A DNA stretch of 64,000 nt from positions 167,488 through 231,487 of the forward strand of contig JAMOPI010000028.1 in the NCBI GenBank assembly GCA_027064585.1. Direction: 5' to 3'. The stretch is from Candidatus Desulfofervidaceae bacterium. Its GTDB lineage: Bacteria; Desulfobacterota; Desulfofervidia; Desulfofervidales; Desulfofervidaceae. The notes beneath the pieces are model-generated. The model saw only the letters and a list, made by a program, of their open reading frames with translations. It was not told where the DNA came from and did not search any database. The position numbers and the translations under genes were made by a program. Of this stretch, positions 37,279-46,113 are shown one piece after another. How positions within the stretch are numbered: position 1 is the first letter of the stretch; every line of letters begins with the position of its first letter.

Positions 37279-38199
37279 GTGAAAAATAAGGCAAGTTTAT
37301 TTACCTGTAAATATGGTACGTACTCAGAAAGGTTGTCCTTTAAAAGTAAAAGTGGGTTTGATGTAAATTCTTCCCCTTATGTTCTAGCAACGGATTTTCC
37401 TTTTTTGGTGTGGTCACAATTGCCCTGGCAGGGGAAAAAGGTGTTTATTATTGCTGATTCAGGGGACAACATCTTTACCCTTTGGCCCTTAGGAGTAAAA
37501 GAAATCATTGCTGTAGATATTGCTCAAAAGGCGTGTTTTCTTAATGAACTGAAGGGAGTAGCTTTAAAGGAGCTTGATTTTACAAGCTTTCGGATCCTTT
37601 TTGCCCCGACGTTTAAAAATCCTTTCTTCCCAGAGGTAACCCTAGCAGATAAACAGAGCATTTATTTTAGACTGCGTGATTTCCTTTCAGAAAAGACCCG
37701 TCAGTGGCTGGATGAAGAAATAAGTAAAGATAGATTTCCCGTCCCTAATTGGCGAGAGGTAAGTTTTGCCCATTTGATTCCCCACTTTACTAATGAAGCA
37801 GCCTTTAAGGTAACCCAAAAGGCCTTTAAGCCATATCCTGTTTTTAACCTTCCGCTTGAAATGGCTTTGAAGGAACTGAAAGCTGAGTATGACTTTATTT
37901 ACCTCTCCAATATTTCCGAATACATCAAACAGGAGTTAAGGGCTGAAGACAAAGATGAGGAAATTATATCTACCTTAGAAGAACTCTATACCCTTGCCTT
38001 TAGGAGATTAAGGCCTGGGGGATATATTTTGTTCTACAGTTTTGGCAATGCTATTTCCCAACCCAGTTTGATTGTTGAAGAAAAAAAGATTGCTACCAAG
38101 CTGGGTTTAAATTTAAAGACAATTTCCATTGTTTTTTCTACTCCCCTAATCAAAGATTCTCATTTTGTACATACCTTAGGAATAATGACTGAAGAATAA
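37279..38199 (+). CDS. DUF3419-like SAM-fold protein
   Basis: 306 residues from a GTG; no better start was found. The block VFIIADSGDNIFTLWPLGVKEIIAVDIAQ with FLNELKG resembles the DUF3419/BtaA-type S-adenosylmethionine-binding family (SAGDN...AVDLNP). The end has RLRPGGYILFYSFGNA, a Rossmann methyltransferase-like strand. BtaA transfers an aminocarboxypropyl group to diacylglycerol; whether this one makes a lipid headgroup is unknown. Confidence 0.6.
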   Translation: MKNKASLFTCKYGTYSERLSFKSKSGFDVNSSPYVLATDFPFLVWSQLPWQGKKVFIIADSGDNIFTLWPLGVKEIIAVDIAQKACFLNELKGVALKELDFTSFRILFAPTFKNPFFPEVTLADKQSIYFRLRDFLSEKTRQWLDEEISKDRFPVPNWREVSFAHLIPHFTNEAAFKVTQKAFKPYPVFNLPLEMALKELKAEYDFIYLSNISEYIKQELRAEDKDEEIISTLEELYTLAFRRLRPGGYILFYSFGNAISQPSLIVEEKKIATKLGLNLKTISIVFSTPLIKDSHFVHTLGIMTEE

Positions 38200-38266
38200 A
38201 AAATGAGGAAGAAAAGCCTAGCCTCACTCAGTGCGGTGTTAGGAAGTGGTTCTAAGAAGGAATATT

Positions 38267-38773
38267 CTAAAAATGCGTTAATAAAATCCTTTTTATCCGC
38301 TCCTGGAGGGCAAAAATAACATCCATTTCCTGGCCAGCAATTTGTTGTAAGGTAACGATTTCTTCGTGTGGAATTTTTTTAAGAATACGATCACAAAGGT
38401 AGTTGATGCAAATAATTTCTCTTGCCCATAACAAACAGCCTTTGGGTCCCAAAAAATAACAGCCTTCTGGATAAAGACGCTTTTGGGGCAAATCTACGCC
38501 TAGAAGCTTGTTAATTAAAAGTATTACGCCATCAAACTTGCGGTCTATCTTTTTTAAACAACAACTACCCTCTGTTAAGGCACATTCCCGACATATATCT
38601 GGGATGCCAAGTTCTCTCATCTTTTGCCAGGTAGCCTGGTTGGCCTCTTTAAATGCCTCTAACAGCCGTTTGACTGCTTTGTCCGCTAAAAGAATATCTT
38701 TGGCCTTTTTAAAGGCTGCTTCAGCCCAAGCAATTTTGGCCTCGGTTGGAGAATCAATCCTGACAATTTCCAT
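38267..38773 (-). CDS. Cysteine-rich protein, possible metal-binding
   Basis: 168 residues from the ATG at 38773, with AGGAGAG just upstream; the longer frame to 38815 is not preferred. Cysteines cluster in two parts: ICRECALTEGSCCLKK and YPEGCYFLGPKGCLLWAREIICINYLC. The pattern resembles YkgJ-type Fe/Zn-binding domains, but the family is not certain. Convergent with the DUF3419-like gene. Confidence 0.5.
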   Translation of the reverse strand: MEIVRIDSPTEAKIAWAEAAFKKAKDILLADKAVKRLLEAFKEANQATWQKMRELGIPDICRECALTEGSCCLKKIDRKFDGVILLINKLLGVDLPQKRLYPEGCYFLGPKGCLLWAREIICINYLCDRILKKIPHEEIVTLQQIAGQEMDVIFALQERIKRILLTHF

Positions 38774-38898
38774 CTTTCTCTCCTTTGAAGACATTTTAAC
38801 AAAAAAATTTAGCAAAGAGCAAGTTAAGGAAACGCTTGCAAGCTAATATTCCCTATGTCATAATGTTTTGTACAATAAATTTAAGGGAGATTACATTT

Positions 38899-39495
38899 AT
38901 GCCCTTAGCTAAAAGGCTTGAACAGAAATATACCTACTATGACTACCTCAACTGGTCTGATGATAAAAGGTGGGAAATTATTGACGGTGAAGTTTATTGT
39001 ATGAGCCCTTCACCTACGATTAGACATCAACGCATTGTAAGAAAGCTCTCAGAAAATTTATATGAGGCTAGAAACAGGCTTAAAGGTTGTGAATACTTTG
39101 TTGCCCCTACCGATGTAGTATTAGACGAATTTAATGTTGTCCAGCCAGATATATTCATTGTTTGTGATAAGCACAAAATTACCGAGAATAACATTCAAGG
39201 AGTGCCTGATCTTATTATTGAAATTGTGTCCAAATCAACGGCCTACAAAGACACAAAGATTAAGAAGGATTTGTATGAAAAATTTGGGGTGAAGGAATAT
39301 ATTATTGTGTTTCCTGATTTAGAAATTGTAGAGAGGTATGTTTTAGAAAACAGCCGCTATGGTGCCCCAGAGCGATTTAACTGGGATGAGGTGTTAAGGC
39401 TTAAAATATTTGATGTAGAAATAAATCTTTGGGAAGTGTTTGAAAAAGAATTGCCTAAGGAGAAGAAAAGAGATGGGTTTAGCGGAAAGGCTTGA
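38899..39495 (+). CDS. Uma2 family endonuclease-like protein (copy 1)
   Basis: 198 residues from the ATG at 38899. PD-(D/E)XK-like fold: RWEIIDGEVY, then VQPDIFIV and PDLIIEIVSKST...KKDLYE with the acidic-acidic-Lys pattern, and GVKEYIIVFP. Function of Uma2/DUF820 proteins is largely unknown; they are often multicopy. About 354 bp at its 3' side (39103-39456) are nearly identical to copy 2, while the stretch between residues ~48 and 72 differs. Ends inside copy 2 by 23 bp. Confidence 0.8.
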   Translation: MPLAKRLEQKYTYYDYLNWSDDKRWEIIDGEVYCMSPSPTIRHQRIVRKLSENLYEARNRLKGCEYFVAPTDVVLDEFNVVQPDIFIVCDKHKITENNIQGVPDLIIEIVSKSTAYKDTKIKKDLYEKFGVKEYIIVFPDLEIVERYVLENSRYGAPERFNWDEVLRLKIFDVEINLWEVFEKELPKEKKRDGFSGKA

Positions 39496-40057
39496 ACAGA
39501 AGTATACTTACCATGACTACCTCAACTGGTCCGATGATGAACGATGGGAGATTATTGATGGTCAGCCTTATTGTATGAGTCCTGCACCTACGATTAAACA
39601 TCAAAAAATTAGCATTGGCATATTGGAAAAGTTAATCTTAAATAAACAAAGCCTAAAAGGATGTGATTTATTTTCTGCCCCTACCGATGTAGTATTAGAC
39701 GAATTTAATGTTGTCCAGCCAGATATATTCATTGTTTGTGATAAGCACAAAATTACCGAGAATAACATTCAAGGAGTGCCTGATCTTATTATTGAAATTG
39801 TGTCCAAATCAACGGCCTATAAAGACACAAAGATTAAAAAGGATTTGTATGAAAGGTTTGGCGTGAAAGAGTATATTATTGTGTTCCCTGATTTAGACAT
39901 GGTAGAGAGATATGTTTTAGAGAACAGCCACTATAGTGCCCCAGAGCGATTTAACTGGGATGAGGTGTTAAGGCTTAAAATATTTGATGTAGAAATAAAT
40001 CTTTGGGAAGTGTTTGAAAAAGAATTGCCTACCAAGAAAAGGGGAAAACATGTCTAA
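39473..40057 (+). CDS. Uma2 family endonuclease-like protein (copy 2)
   Basis: 194 residues from the ATG at 39473. Same domain as copy 1: RWEIIDGQPY, VQPDIFIV, PDLIIEIVSKST, GVKEYIIVFP. The first ~40 codons and the last ~118 are close to copy 1; the intervening helix (KISIGILEKLILNKQSL) is quite different, so the pair is a mosaic. The 3' end overlaps ispE by 8 bp, so the insertion of these genes still permits ispE expression. Confidence 0.8.
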   Translation: MGLAERLEQKYTYHDYLNWSDDERWEIIDGQPYCMSPAPTIKHQKISIGILEKLILNKQSLKGCDLFSAPTDVVLDEFNVVQPDIFIVCDKHKITENNIQGVPDLIIEIVSKSTAYKDTKIKKDLYERFGVKEYIIVFPDLDMVERYVLENSHYSAPERFNWDEVLRLKIFDVEINLWEVFEKELPTKKRGKHV

Positions 40058-40880
40058 GCCTCTTTGTCTGCTTGCACCAGCTAAGGTGAATTTAATTCTT
40101 TTGGTATTAGGAAAACGCCCAGATGGTTACCATGAAATCTTTACCCTCATGCAAAAAGTCAACCTCTATGATGTGCTTTATTTGGAAAAGGCAAGTGAGG
40201 GAATTGTCTTAACTACTAATACTTCTGAACTTGCCTGTGATGAAACAAATCTAGTCTATAAGGCGGCCAAGTATTTCTTGGATTTCCTGAACCAACCTGC
40301 TGGGGTCAAAATCCATCTTAGAAAACGTATTCCTATAGCTGCTGGCCTGGGAGGAGGAAGTAGCGATGCTGCTGCTACCCTTATAGGGCTTAATCGTTTA
40401 TTTGGTTATCCCTTACCTAAAAAAAGGCTTATAGAAATAGGGGCAGAAATTGGTAGTGATGTGCCCTTTTTCTTTCAGCAGGGGGCTGCCATTGCTACTG
40501 GACGGGGTGAGATTGTCAGACCTTTATCCTTTCCTTTGCCCTTCTGGTATGTAATTGTTACCCCTCCGGTAAAGGTTTCTACTAAATGGGCCTATGCCCA
40601 GGTGAGATTGACAAGAAGCCAAATTCAAACTAAAATAGGCACACCTGAAGACATATTAGAACTTTTAATAAATGATTTAGAGCCAGCTGTGGCTAAGACT
40701 TTTAAAGCAATAGAAGAGGCCAAAAGACTCTTGCAAAGAGCAGGAGGGCAGTATATATTATTAAGCGGTAGTGGAGCAAGTGTGTTTGCCCTGTGTAGGG
40801 ATAAAAGGGAGGCATTGGAGGTTAAAAAGAGCCTAAGATTACCTTCTGGTTGGAAGGTATTTTTAGGTAAGGGGTTGTAA
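40050..40880 (+). CDS. ispE: 4-diphosphocytidyl-2-C-methyl-D-erythritol kinase
   Basis: GHMP kinase of the MEP isoprenoid pathway, 276 residues from the ATG at 40050, with GGGGAAAA before it. Motifs: LAPAKVNLILLVLGKRPDGYH, the ATP-binding PIAAGLGGGSSDAAATL, and LSGSGASVFAL. The upstream in-frame extension lies within the Uma2 gene and is rejected. Followed by tRNA-Gln and prs, a common bacterial order. Confidence 0.96.
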   Translation: MSKPLCLLAPAKVNLILLVLGKRPDGYHEIFTLMQKVNLYDVLYLEKASEGIVLTTNTSELACDETNLVYKAAKYFLDFLNQPAGVKIHLRKRIPIAAGLGGGSSDAAATLIGLNRLFGYPLPKKRLIEIGAEIGSDVPFFFQQGAAIATGRGEIVRPLSFPLPFWYVIVTPPVKVSTKWAYAQVRLTRSQIQTKIGTPEDILELLINDLEPAVAKTFKAIEEAKRLLQRAGGQYILLSGSGASVFALCRDKREALEVKKSLRLPSGWKVFLGKGL

Positions 40881-40884
40881 TTAC

Positions 40885-40959
40885 TGGGGTGTCGCCAAGT
40901 GGTAAGGCACGGGACTTTGGATCCCGCATTCGCAGGTTCGAATCCTGCCACCCCAGCCA
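40885..40959 (+). tRNA. tRNA-Gln (anticodon TTG)
   Basis: Acceptor stem TGGGGTG/CACCCCA, D arm CGCCAAGTGGTAAGGC, anticodon stem CGGGA/TCCCG with loop CTTTGGA (anticodon TTG), T arm GCAGGTTCGAATCCTGC, discriminator G and encoded CCA. Begins 4 bp after the ispE stop. Confidence 0.96.
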
Positions 40960-40977
40960 TTTTTTTGTTTAGGGAAG

Positions 40978-41919
40978 ATGAACGGAGAAATAAAACTTTT
41001 TACAGGAAACTCTAATCCAGCCTTGGCTCATGAAATTGCTGGTTATCTGAATCTGCCTTTGGGTAAGGCCTTTGTGGGTACTTTTAGTGATGGCGAAATA
41101 CGAGTGGAAATTGGAGAAAATGTTCGGGGACAAGATGTTTTTATTATCCAGTCTACTTGTCCACCGGTAGATCACAACTTAATGGAGCTTCTTATTATGA
41201 TTGATGCGCTTAAAAGGGCATCTGCTCGCCGTATTACCGCCGTCATTCCTTATTATGGTTACGCCCGTCAGGATAGAAAAGTAAAACCCCGTGTGCCCAT
41301 TTCGGCCAAATTGGTAGCTGATCTTATCACAATTGCTGGTGCAAACCGGGTATTAGCGATGGATCTCCATGCCGGACAGATTCAGGGTTTTTTTAATATT
41401 CCTGTAGATCATCTCTTTGCTGCTCCTGTGCTTTTAGAGTATATTAAAAACCATTTTCAAAATAACTTAGTCATTGTTTCACCTGACGCCGGTGGTGTGG
41501 AAAGGGCAAGGGCCTTTGCCAAACGTTTGGGGGCAGCTTTGGCGATTATTGATAAAAGACGGGATGCACCTAACCTCGCAGAGGCTGTAAATATTATTGG
41601 TGATGTAAAAGATAAAATTGCCATTATTTTAGATGATATGGTAGATACGGCTGGAACCTTAACAGAAGCTGCCCAAGTGTTGGTTAATAGAGGAGCTAAG
41701 GCTGTGTACGCTTGTTGTACCCATGCTGTTCTTTCTGGCCCAGCCATAGAGCGGCTTAAAAATTCAGTCATCTCTAAGTTGGTCGTGACTAATACCATTC
41801 CCCTGAAAGAAGACGCAAGAAAGAGTGGAAAAATTGAAGTATTATCAGTAGCCAGTCTTTTAGGAGAGGCCATTAAACGTATTCATGAAGAGACTTCCAT
41901 AAGTACTTTGTTTGTATAA
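40978..41919 (+). CDS. prs: Ribose-phosphate pyrophosphokinase
   Basis: Makes PRPP from ribose 5-phosphate and ATP; 313 residues. Seen: [30 protein letters not shown], the PRPP-binding [20 protein letters not shown] precedes the ATG. PRPP feeds the purine and histidine genes at the start of the window. Confidence 0.97.
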   Translation: MNGEIKLFTGNSNPALAHEIAGYLNLPLGKAFVGTFSDGEIRVEIGENVRGQDVFIIQSTCPPVDHNLMELLIMIDALKRASARRITAVIPYYGYARQDRKVKPRVPISAKLVADLITIAGANRVLAMDLHAGQIQGFFNIPVDHLFAAPVLLEYIKNHFQNNLVIVSPDAGGVERARAFAKRLGAALAIIDKRRDAPNLAEAVNIIGDVKDKIAIILDDMVDTAGTLTEAAQVLVNRGAKAVYACCTHAVLSGPAIERLKNSVISKLVVTNTIPLKEDARKSGKIEVLSVASLLGEAIKRIHEETSISTLFV

Positions 41920-41942
41920 AATCTCTAGCGTGAGGGAGGGCA

Positions 41943-42551
41943 ATGACTGAGATTGCGTTAAAGGCACAAATAAGAGAAAAAACAGGGAAAGAAATTGCAA
42001 AAAAGTTACGGCGGCAAGGTTTGATTCCTGCTATCCTTTATGGTCCTGGTATTTCGCCTTTACCTTTGGCTATTAATCCTGCTTATGTGATTAAGGCCCT
42101 GAGGGCTGAACAAACAGCCACTTCCTTCTTTGATTTAGAAATAGAGGGAAAGGAAACAAAGAAGGTGAAGGTTTTTATTAAAGACTTTGATGTCCATCCG
42201 GTAACGGATGAGATCATTCATGTAGATTTCTATCAAGTTGCGATGGACAAAGAAATCAGCATGGAAGTGCCGATTATCCTTAAAGGCAAACCTAAAGGTG
42301 TAGAGCGGGGTGGCATTCTGGAACAGAATTTAAGAGAAATTACGGTTTCAGCCCTGCCAGACAAGATTCCCAGTCATATTGAACTTGATGTAAGTAATCT
42401 TGATATTGGTGATTCTATTCATGTAGCTGATATTCAGGTACCAGAAGGAGTAAAGATAGAAGATGATCCTCAGATACCCGTGGTAACCTTGGTAGCTCCG
42501 GAAGAAGAAGCTACTGAAGAGGCAGAAGCGGAAGAAGGAGAAGAAGGTTAA
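41943..42551 (+). CDS. rplY: 50S ribosomal protein L25 (CTC form)
   Basis: 202 residues: the 5S-rRNA-binding N-terminal domain (TGKEIAKKLRRQGLIPAILYG) plus the C-terminal TL5/CTC domain (VPIILKGKPKGVERGGILEQNLREI). The tail is very acidic (EEATEEAEAEEGEEG). GGGAGGG before the ATG. Adjacent to prs and pth, the usual order. Confidence 0.96.
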   Translation: MTEIALKAQIREKTGKEIAKKLRRQGLIPAILYGPGISPLPLAINPAYVIKALRAEQTATSFFDLEIEGKETKKVKVFIKDFDVHPVTDEIIHVDFYQVAMDKEISMEVPIILKGKPKGVERGGILEQNLREITVSALPDKIPSHIELDVSNLDIGDSIHVADIQVPEGVKIEDDPQIPVVTLVAPEEEATEEAEAEEGEEG

Positions 42552-42553
42552 CC

Positions 42554-43156
42554 TTGAGCCAACGCTGGGTGAAACTTCTTTTAGGTCTTGGCAATCCTGG
42601 CTGGGAGTATCAATGGACACGGCATAATATAGGTTTTCTTTTTATTGACGCCATTATCCATAAATATGGTCTAAAGGTAGAAACAAATAATGCTATTTGC
42701 TGGTGGGCAAAGGCAGAGATTGCTCACCAGCATGTTATTTTGGCTAAACCCCTTACTTACATGAATTTAAGCGGTCAGGCAGCATCTTGGCTCCTTTCTC
42801 AACATTCTCTTTCCCCAGATCAGATGTTGATTATCCACGATGATCTTGATCTTCCTTGGGGAAGGTTAAAATTGATAGAAAAAGGTGGTAGTGGTGGGCA
42901 TAAGGGTGTAATTTCAATTCAAGAGATGTTGGGGACAAAGGACATTCCTCGCCTTAAAATCGGTATAGGCAGACCCCCTGCTGGTACAGATACAGTAAGC
43001 TATGTTTTAGGTGACTTCTCTCCCTTAGAAAGAGAACAGCTAAATTTTATTTTAGAACAGGCCATAAGGGCAGTGGAAATGGCCTTAACCGAAGGTCTAG
43101 CCAAGGCAATGTCTGTGTTTAATAAACGGAATTTGCTTGAAGCACCCTCCCTTTAA
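42554..43156 (+). CDS. pth: Peptidyl-tRNA hydrolase
   Basis: Releases tRNA from peptidyl-tRNA; 200 residues. LLLGLGNPGWEYQWTRHNIGF contains the catalytic His; KPLTYMNLSGQA and the IHDDLDLPWG...GGSGGHKG blocks follow. Start annotated as TTG at 42554, preceded by GGAGAAGAAGG; GTG at 42569 is another option, closer to the family's normal N-terminus. Confidence 0.95.
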   Translation: MSQRWVKLLLGLGNPGWEYQWTRHNIGFLFIDAIIHKYGLKVETNNAICWWAKAEIAHQHVILAKPLTYMNLSGQAASWLLSQHSLSPDQMLIIHDDLDLPWGRLKLIEKGGSGGHKGVISIQEMLGTKDIPRLKIGIGRPPAGTDTVSYVLGDFSPLEREQLNFILEQAIRAVEMALTEGLAKAMSVFNKRNLLEAPSL

Positions 43157-43159
43157 ACC

Positions 43160-44206
43160 CTATTGCCATTCTCTAGCCTCACACCAAAAAAGAACCAACA
43201 TTTCCAAATGATAAAACGCATTTTTAGAAGTAGATTTCATGGCTATTTCGGCAAGAAGAAGCTGCTGGTGAATGGCCTTTAAGACTGCTAATGAATATTT
43301 TTGGGCCCGCTGGCAGAAAAGGAAGATAACATAAGGAGGAAGGCCTTTTAGGTACACCAAATTTTCTTTTTTTATGAGAGGATAAGCCGTTTTAATAAAT
43401 TGGTTATAAGAAGTAAGAGAAAGGGTTTTTTGTTGGATTATTTCCTTTATTTCCATTAAACATCGCACTTCTTTAGCCAGCACGCTTAAAATAGCCAAAG
43501 GATGAACGCCTTGCTCTAAGAGCTGTTTGAGTAAAAAAAGGACATCTTCAACCGGGGCATTTGTTAGTTTTTCGGCCAGAACAAATATACCTTCTTCTTT
43601 AGTTGGAATAATAAGTTCAGTAACATCTTGTTCTTCAATGACTTCTCTTTCTCCTATATAATTTAAGAGCATCTGCAGGGAATTTTTTAGGATACCTAGG
43701 TTAAAGCCAATATAACGTACCAATAATTTCTGGGCGGCCGGACTGATTCTTTTATTTACCCTTTGGAGAAATGACTGCATGAAGTGAACTGTCCAAGTCT
43801 CTTTTTCATGCGGTCTAAGGGTGAGGTCTATAAACAAGGCTTCATCCTTTAAAAAGGACGGCACCTTTGTACCTTCAGACAGGGTGAGGATAAGATAGTG
43901 AGGAATTTTTTTGATCTTTTTAGAATCTAAAAAATCTAGTTTAGAAGCATTTTTTATCCAAATTAATTTTTCCTTATGAAAAAGACCCGTTTGGTAAAGA
44001 CCTTCGGCTAAACGCTCCGCCGTAATTTCTTCTGCTGGAATGGTTTCTGCACTTACCTTCTTTGTGCTCGTAATCCTTTTTATAACCTGGCGGGCAATTT
44101 CTTCGCAAAGATAGATATCTCCCATAAAACAAAAAAGACGATCTTTAATTTCTTCAGGGATTTTTTTAACAATAGCTGTAATTCTTTCTTTAGGATAAAC
44201 AGGCAC
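43160..44206 (-). CDS. holA: DNA polymerase III subunit delta
   Basis: Clamp-loader delta subunit, 348 residues. Divergent family, but IYLCEEIARQVI, AERLAEGLYQTGLF and the later LLEQGVHPLAILSVLAKEVRCLMEIKEI (residues ~235-265) fit HolA. Convergent with pth, 3 bp apart. It is divergent from the DUF177 gene across a hairpin-containing 103-bp region. Confidence 0.8.
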   Translation of the reverse strand: MPVYPKERITAIVKKIPEEIKDRLFCFMGDIYLCEEIARQVIKRITSTKKVSAETIPAEEITAERLAEGLYQTGLFHKEKLIWIKNASKLDFLDSKKIKKIPHYLILTLSEGTKVPSFLKDEALFIDLTLRPHEKETWTVHFMQSFLQRVNKRISPAAQKLLVRYIGFNLGILKNSLQMLLNYIGEREVIEEQDVTELIIPTKEEGIFVLAEKLTNAPVEDVLFLLKQLLEQGVHPLAILSVLAKEVRCLMEIKEIIQQKTLSLTSYNQFIKTAYPLIKKENLVYLKGLPPYVIFLFCQRAQKYSLAVLKAIHQQLLLAEIAMKSTSKNAFYHLEMLVLFWCEAREWQ

Positions 44207-44238
44207 TTTACTTTCTCCTCAAATATGATATGTTCTAT

Positions 44239-44269
44239 AAAAAGGGCTTAACTTGACAAGGCCCTTTTT
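44239..44269. terminator. Terminator-like hairpin with T-run between holA and DUF177
   Basis: AAAAAGGGC (44239-44247) and GCCCTTTTT (44261-44269) pair over 9 bp, followed by more T on the plus strand; the loop contains TTGACA (a consensus -35). There is no plus-strand gene upstream to terminate, so it may be a regulatory or attenuator structure in one of the divergent leaders. Confidence 0.45.
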
Positions 44270-44309
44270 TTTATATATTTAACATGCACTTTTTTAAAAG
44301 GAAAGCATA

Positions 44310-44846
44310 ATGGTGATAAAGGTAGAAGACATTCCCCCTGAGGGATTAGAGATAGAATTTAAACAGGAAAAAAGGTGGTGGAAACTGGAAGAAAAACGCC
44401 AGTTTCTCAATGTAGATCTGGCCAAGCCAGTGGTAGCTAAGATTTCCTTATCAGTGACGAGGGAAAAGGTGCATGTTACCGGCAAGATAGAGACAGTCTT
44501 ACAACTTTTTTGTGCACGTTGTTTAGAGCCTTTTTCCTTTCCGTTAAAAGTAGAAATGGATTTTATGCTTTTTCCACGTTCTTTGGCACCTCATACTGAG
44601 GCAGTGCGGTTAAAAAAGGAAGATATGGAAATAGAGTTTTTTGATGGTATAGAGGTTGACATTGACCAAATTGTGGCTGAGCAGATTTTTCTGCATGTGC
44701 CAATAAAGCCTATTTGTAAACCTGCTTGTAAAGGCCTATGTCCTGTGTGTGGAAAAAACTTAAATAAAGAAACATGTACTTGTGAGCGGCCACGTTTTAG
44801 TCCTTTTTATAAGGCCTTAAAGCATTTGAAGAAAAAGGCAAGTTAA
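44310..44846 (+). CDS. DUF177 (YceD) family protein
   Basis: 178 residues. CARCLEPFSFPLKVEMDFM in the middle and CKPACKGLCPVCGKNLNKETCTC at the C-terminus are the family signature, giving a probable zinc site. YceD is linked to 23S rRNA maturation in some organisms and is nearly always next to rpmF, as here (22 bp). Confidence 0.9.
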   Translation: MVIKVEDIPPEGLEIEFKQEKRWWKLEEKRQFLNVDLAKPVVAKISLSVTREKVHVTGKIETVLQLFCARCLEPFSFPLKVEMDFMLFPRSLAPHTEAVRLKKEDMEIEFFDGIEVDIDQIVAEQIFLHVPIKPICKPACKGLCPVCGKNLNKETCTCERPRFSPFYKALKHLKKKAS

Positions 44847-44868
44847 AAAATCTTAAAGGAGAAGAAAA

Positions 44869-45051
44869 ATGGCAGTTCCTAAGAGAAAAACCTCTAAATC
44901 CAGAAGGGACAAAAGGAGAACTCACTATAAGCTTATAACTCCCAATGTGGTTGAATGTCCTTATTGTCATGAACCCAAATTACCCCATCGGGTGTGCCCA
45001 CACTGTGGAAAATATAAGGGAGAGGAAGTTATAGAGGTTAAGGAAGTCTAG
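44869..45051 (+). CDS. rpmF: 50S ribosomal protein L32
   Basis: 60 residues; [18 protein letters not shown] at the N-terminus and a zinc site from CPYC and CPHCG. AAAGGAG before the ATG. Heads the rpmF-plsX-fabH lipid gene run, the standard bacterial arrangement. Confidence 0.96.
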   Translation: MAVPKRKTSKSRRDKRRTHYKLITPNVVECPYCHEPKLPHRVCPHCGKYKGEEVIEVKEV

Positions 45052-45060
45052 CGGCAGGAA

Positions 45061-46113
45061 ATGGATAGGATAGTCATTGCGGTGGATGCCATGGGTGGCG
45101 ACCACGCGCCAGAAGAAATTATAAAAGGCGCCCTGGCAGCAGTCCAAGAGGTTGAAATCAAGGTGTTATTGGTAGGGAAGGAAGAGGTAATTTCTCCCTT
45201 TTTAAGGGGAACCTCTTCTTTACCTGTAGAGGTAGTTAATGCCTTGCAGGTGGTAAAGATGAGCGATCCTCCTACGGATGCCATTCGGGCAAAGAAGGAT
45301 TCTTCTATTAAAGTGGCGGTTGAATTGGTAAAACAAGGACGCGCACAGGGTGTTTTTAGTGCTGGTAACTCAGGGGCAACCTTGGCGGCAGCCATGTTTA
45401 CCTTAGGTCGGTTGAAGGGAGTAGATCGGCCGGCTTTAGCAGGGATTATTCCTACTGTGAAAGGACATGCCGTGATTATTGATGTTGGTGGTATGGTAGA
45501 TTGTCGTCCTCTTCATCTGGTGCAGTTTGCCGTCATGGGACATGTGTTTGCCAAGTATATTCTAAATATTCCTCATCCTAAAGTAGGTCTTTTGAATATC
45601 GGAGAAGAACCAGCTAAAGGTAATGAAACAGTGAAAAAGGCTTATAGTTTTTTGCAAAAGAGCCCTCTTAACTTTGTCGGCAATGTAGAGGGGAAAGATG
45701 TCCTTTACCATAAGGCCGACGTAATCGTCTGCGATGGATTTGTGGGCAATGTGGCCTTAAAGTTAGGCGAAGGCGTTGTAGAGGGACTTGTGACCTTAAT
45801 TAAACAAGAAATCAAGAATAGTATTTTAGGAAAGTTGGGCCTGTTTTTAGGGAAAAATGTCTTAAAGAATGTCTTTCAAAGGCTTGATTATTCTGAATAT
45901 GGTGGGGCCCCTCTTTTAGGAGTAAATGGCACAGTCATTGTTGGCCATGGGCGTTCCCAAGCAAAGGCGGTAAAAAATGGCATTAAGATGGCCGCCCGTT
46001 TTGTCAAACAGGAAGTCAATGTCCACCTAGCAAAAGGACTAAAAGAACATGAAGACCTTATCGGAGGAGGGTGGCGTAAACTAACAGAGAAACTAAAGGA
46101 GGTTGTAAGTTGA
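45061..46113 (+). CDS. plsX: Phosphate acyltransferase PlsX
   Basis: Makes acyl-phosphate from acyl-ACP for phospholipid synthesis; 350 residues. AVDAMGGDHAPEEI at the N-terminus, SAGNSGATLAAA, IIDVGGMVDCRP and GGAPLLGVNG are family blocks. The stop overlaps the TTG start of fabH. Confidence 0.96.
   Translation: MDRIVIAVDAMGGDHAPEEIIKGALAAVQEVEIKVLLVGKEEVISPFLRGTSSLPVEVVNALQVVKMSDPPTDAIRAKKDSSIKVAVELVKQGRAQGVFSAGNSGATLAAAMFTLGRLKGVDRPALAGIIPTVKGHAVIIDVGGMVDCRPLHLVQFAVMGHVFAKYILNIPHPKVGLLNIGEEPAKGNETVKKAYSFLQKSPLNFVGNVEGKDVLYHKADVIVCDGFVGNVALKLGEGVVEGLVTLIKQEIKNSILGKLGLFLGKNVLKNVFQRLDYSEYGGAPLLGVNGTVIVGHGRSQAKAVKNGIKMAARFVKQEVNVHLAKGLKEHEDLIGGGWRKLTEKLKEVVS

Noticed and set aside
39103..40030. 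Long direct repeat as an insertion sequence
   Set aside because: No inverted ends or transposase; both copies are coding Uma2 sequence in the same frame.
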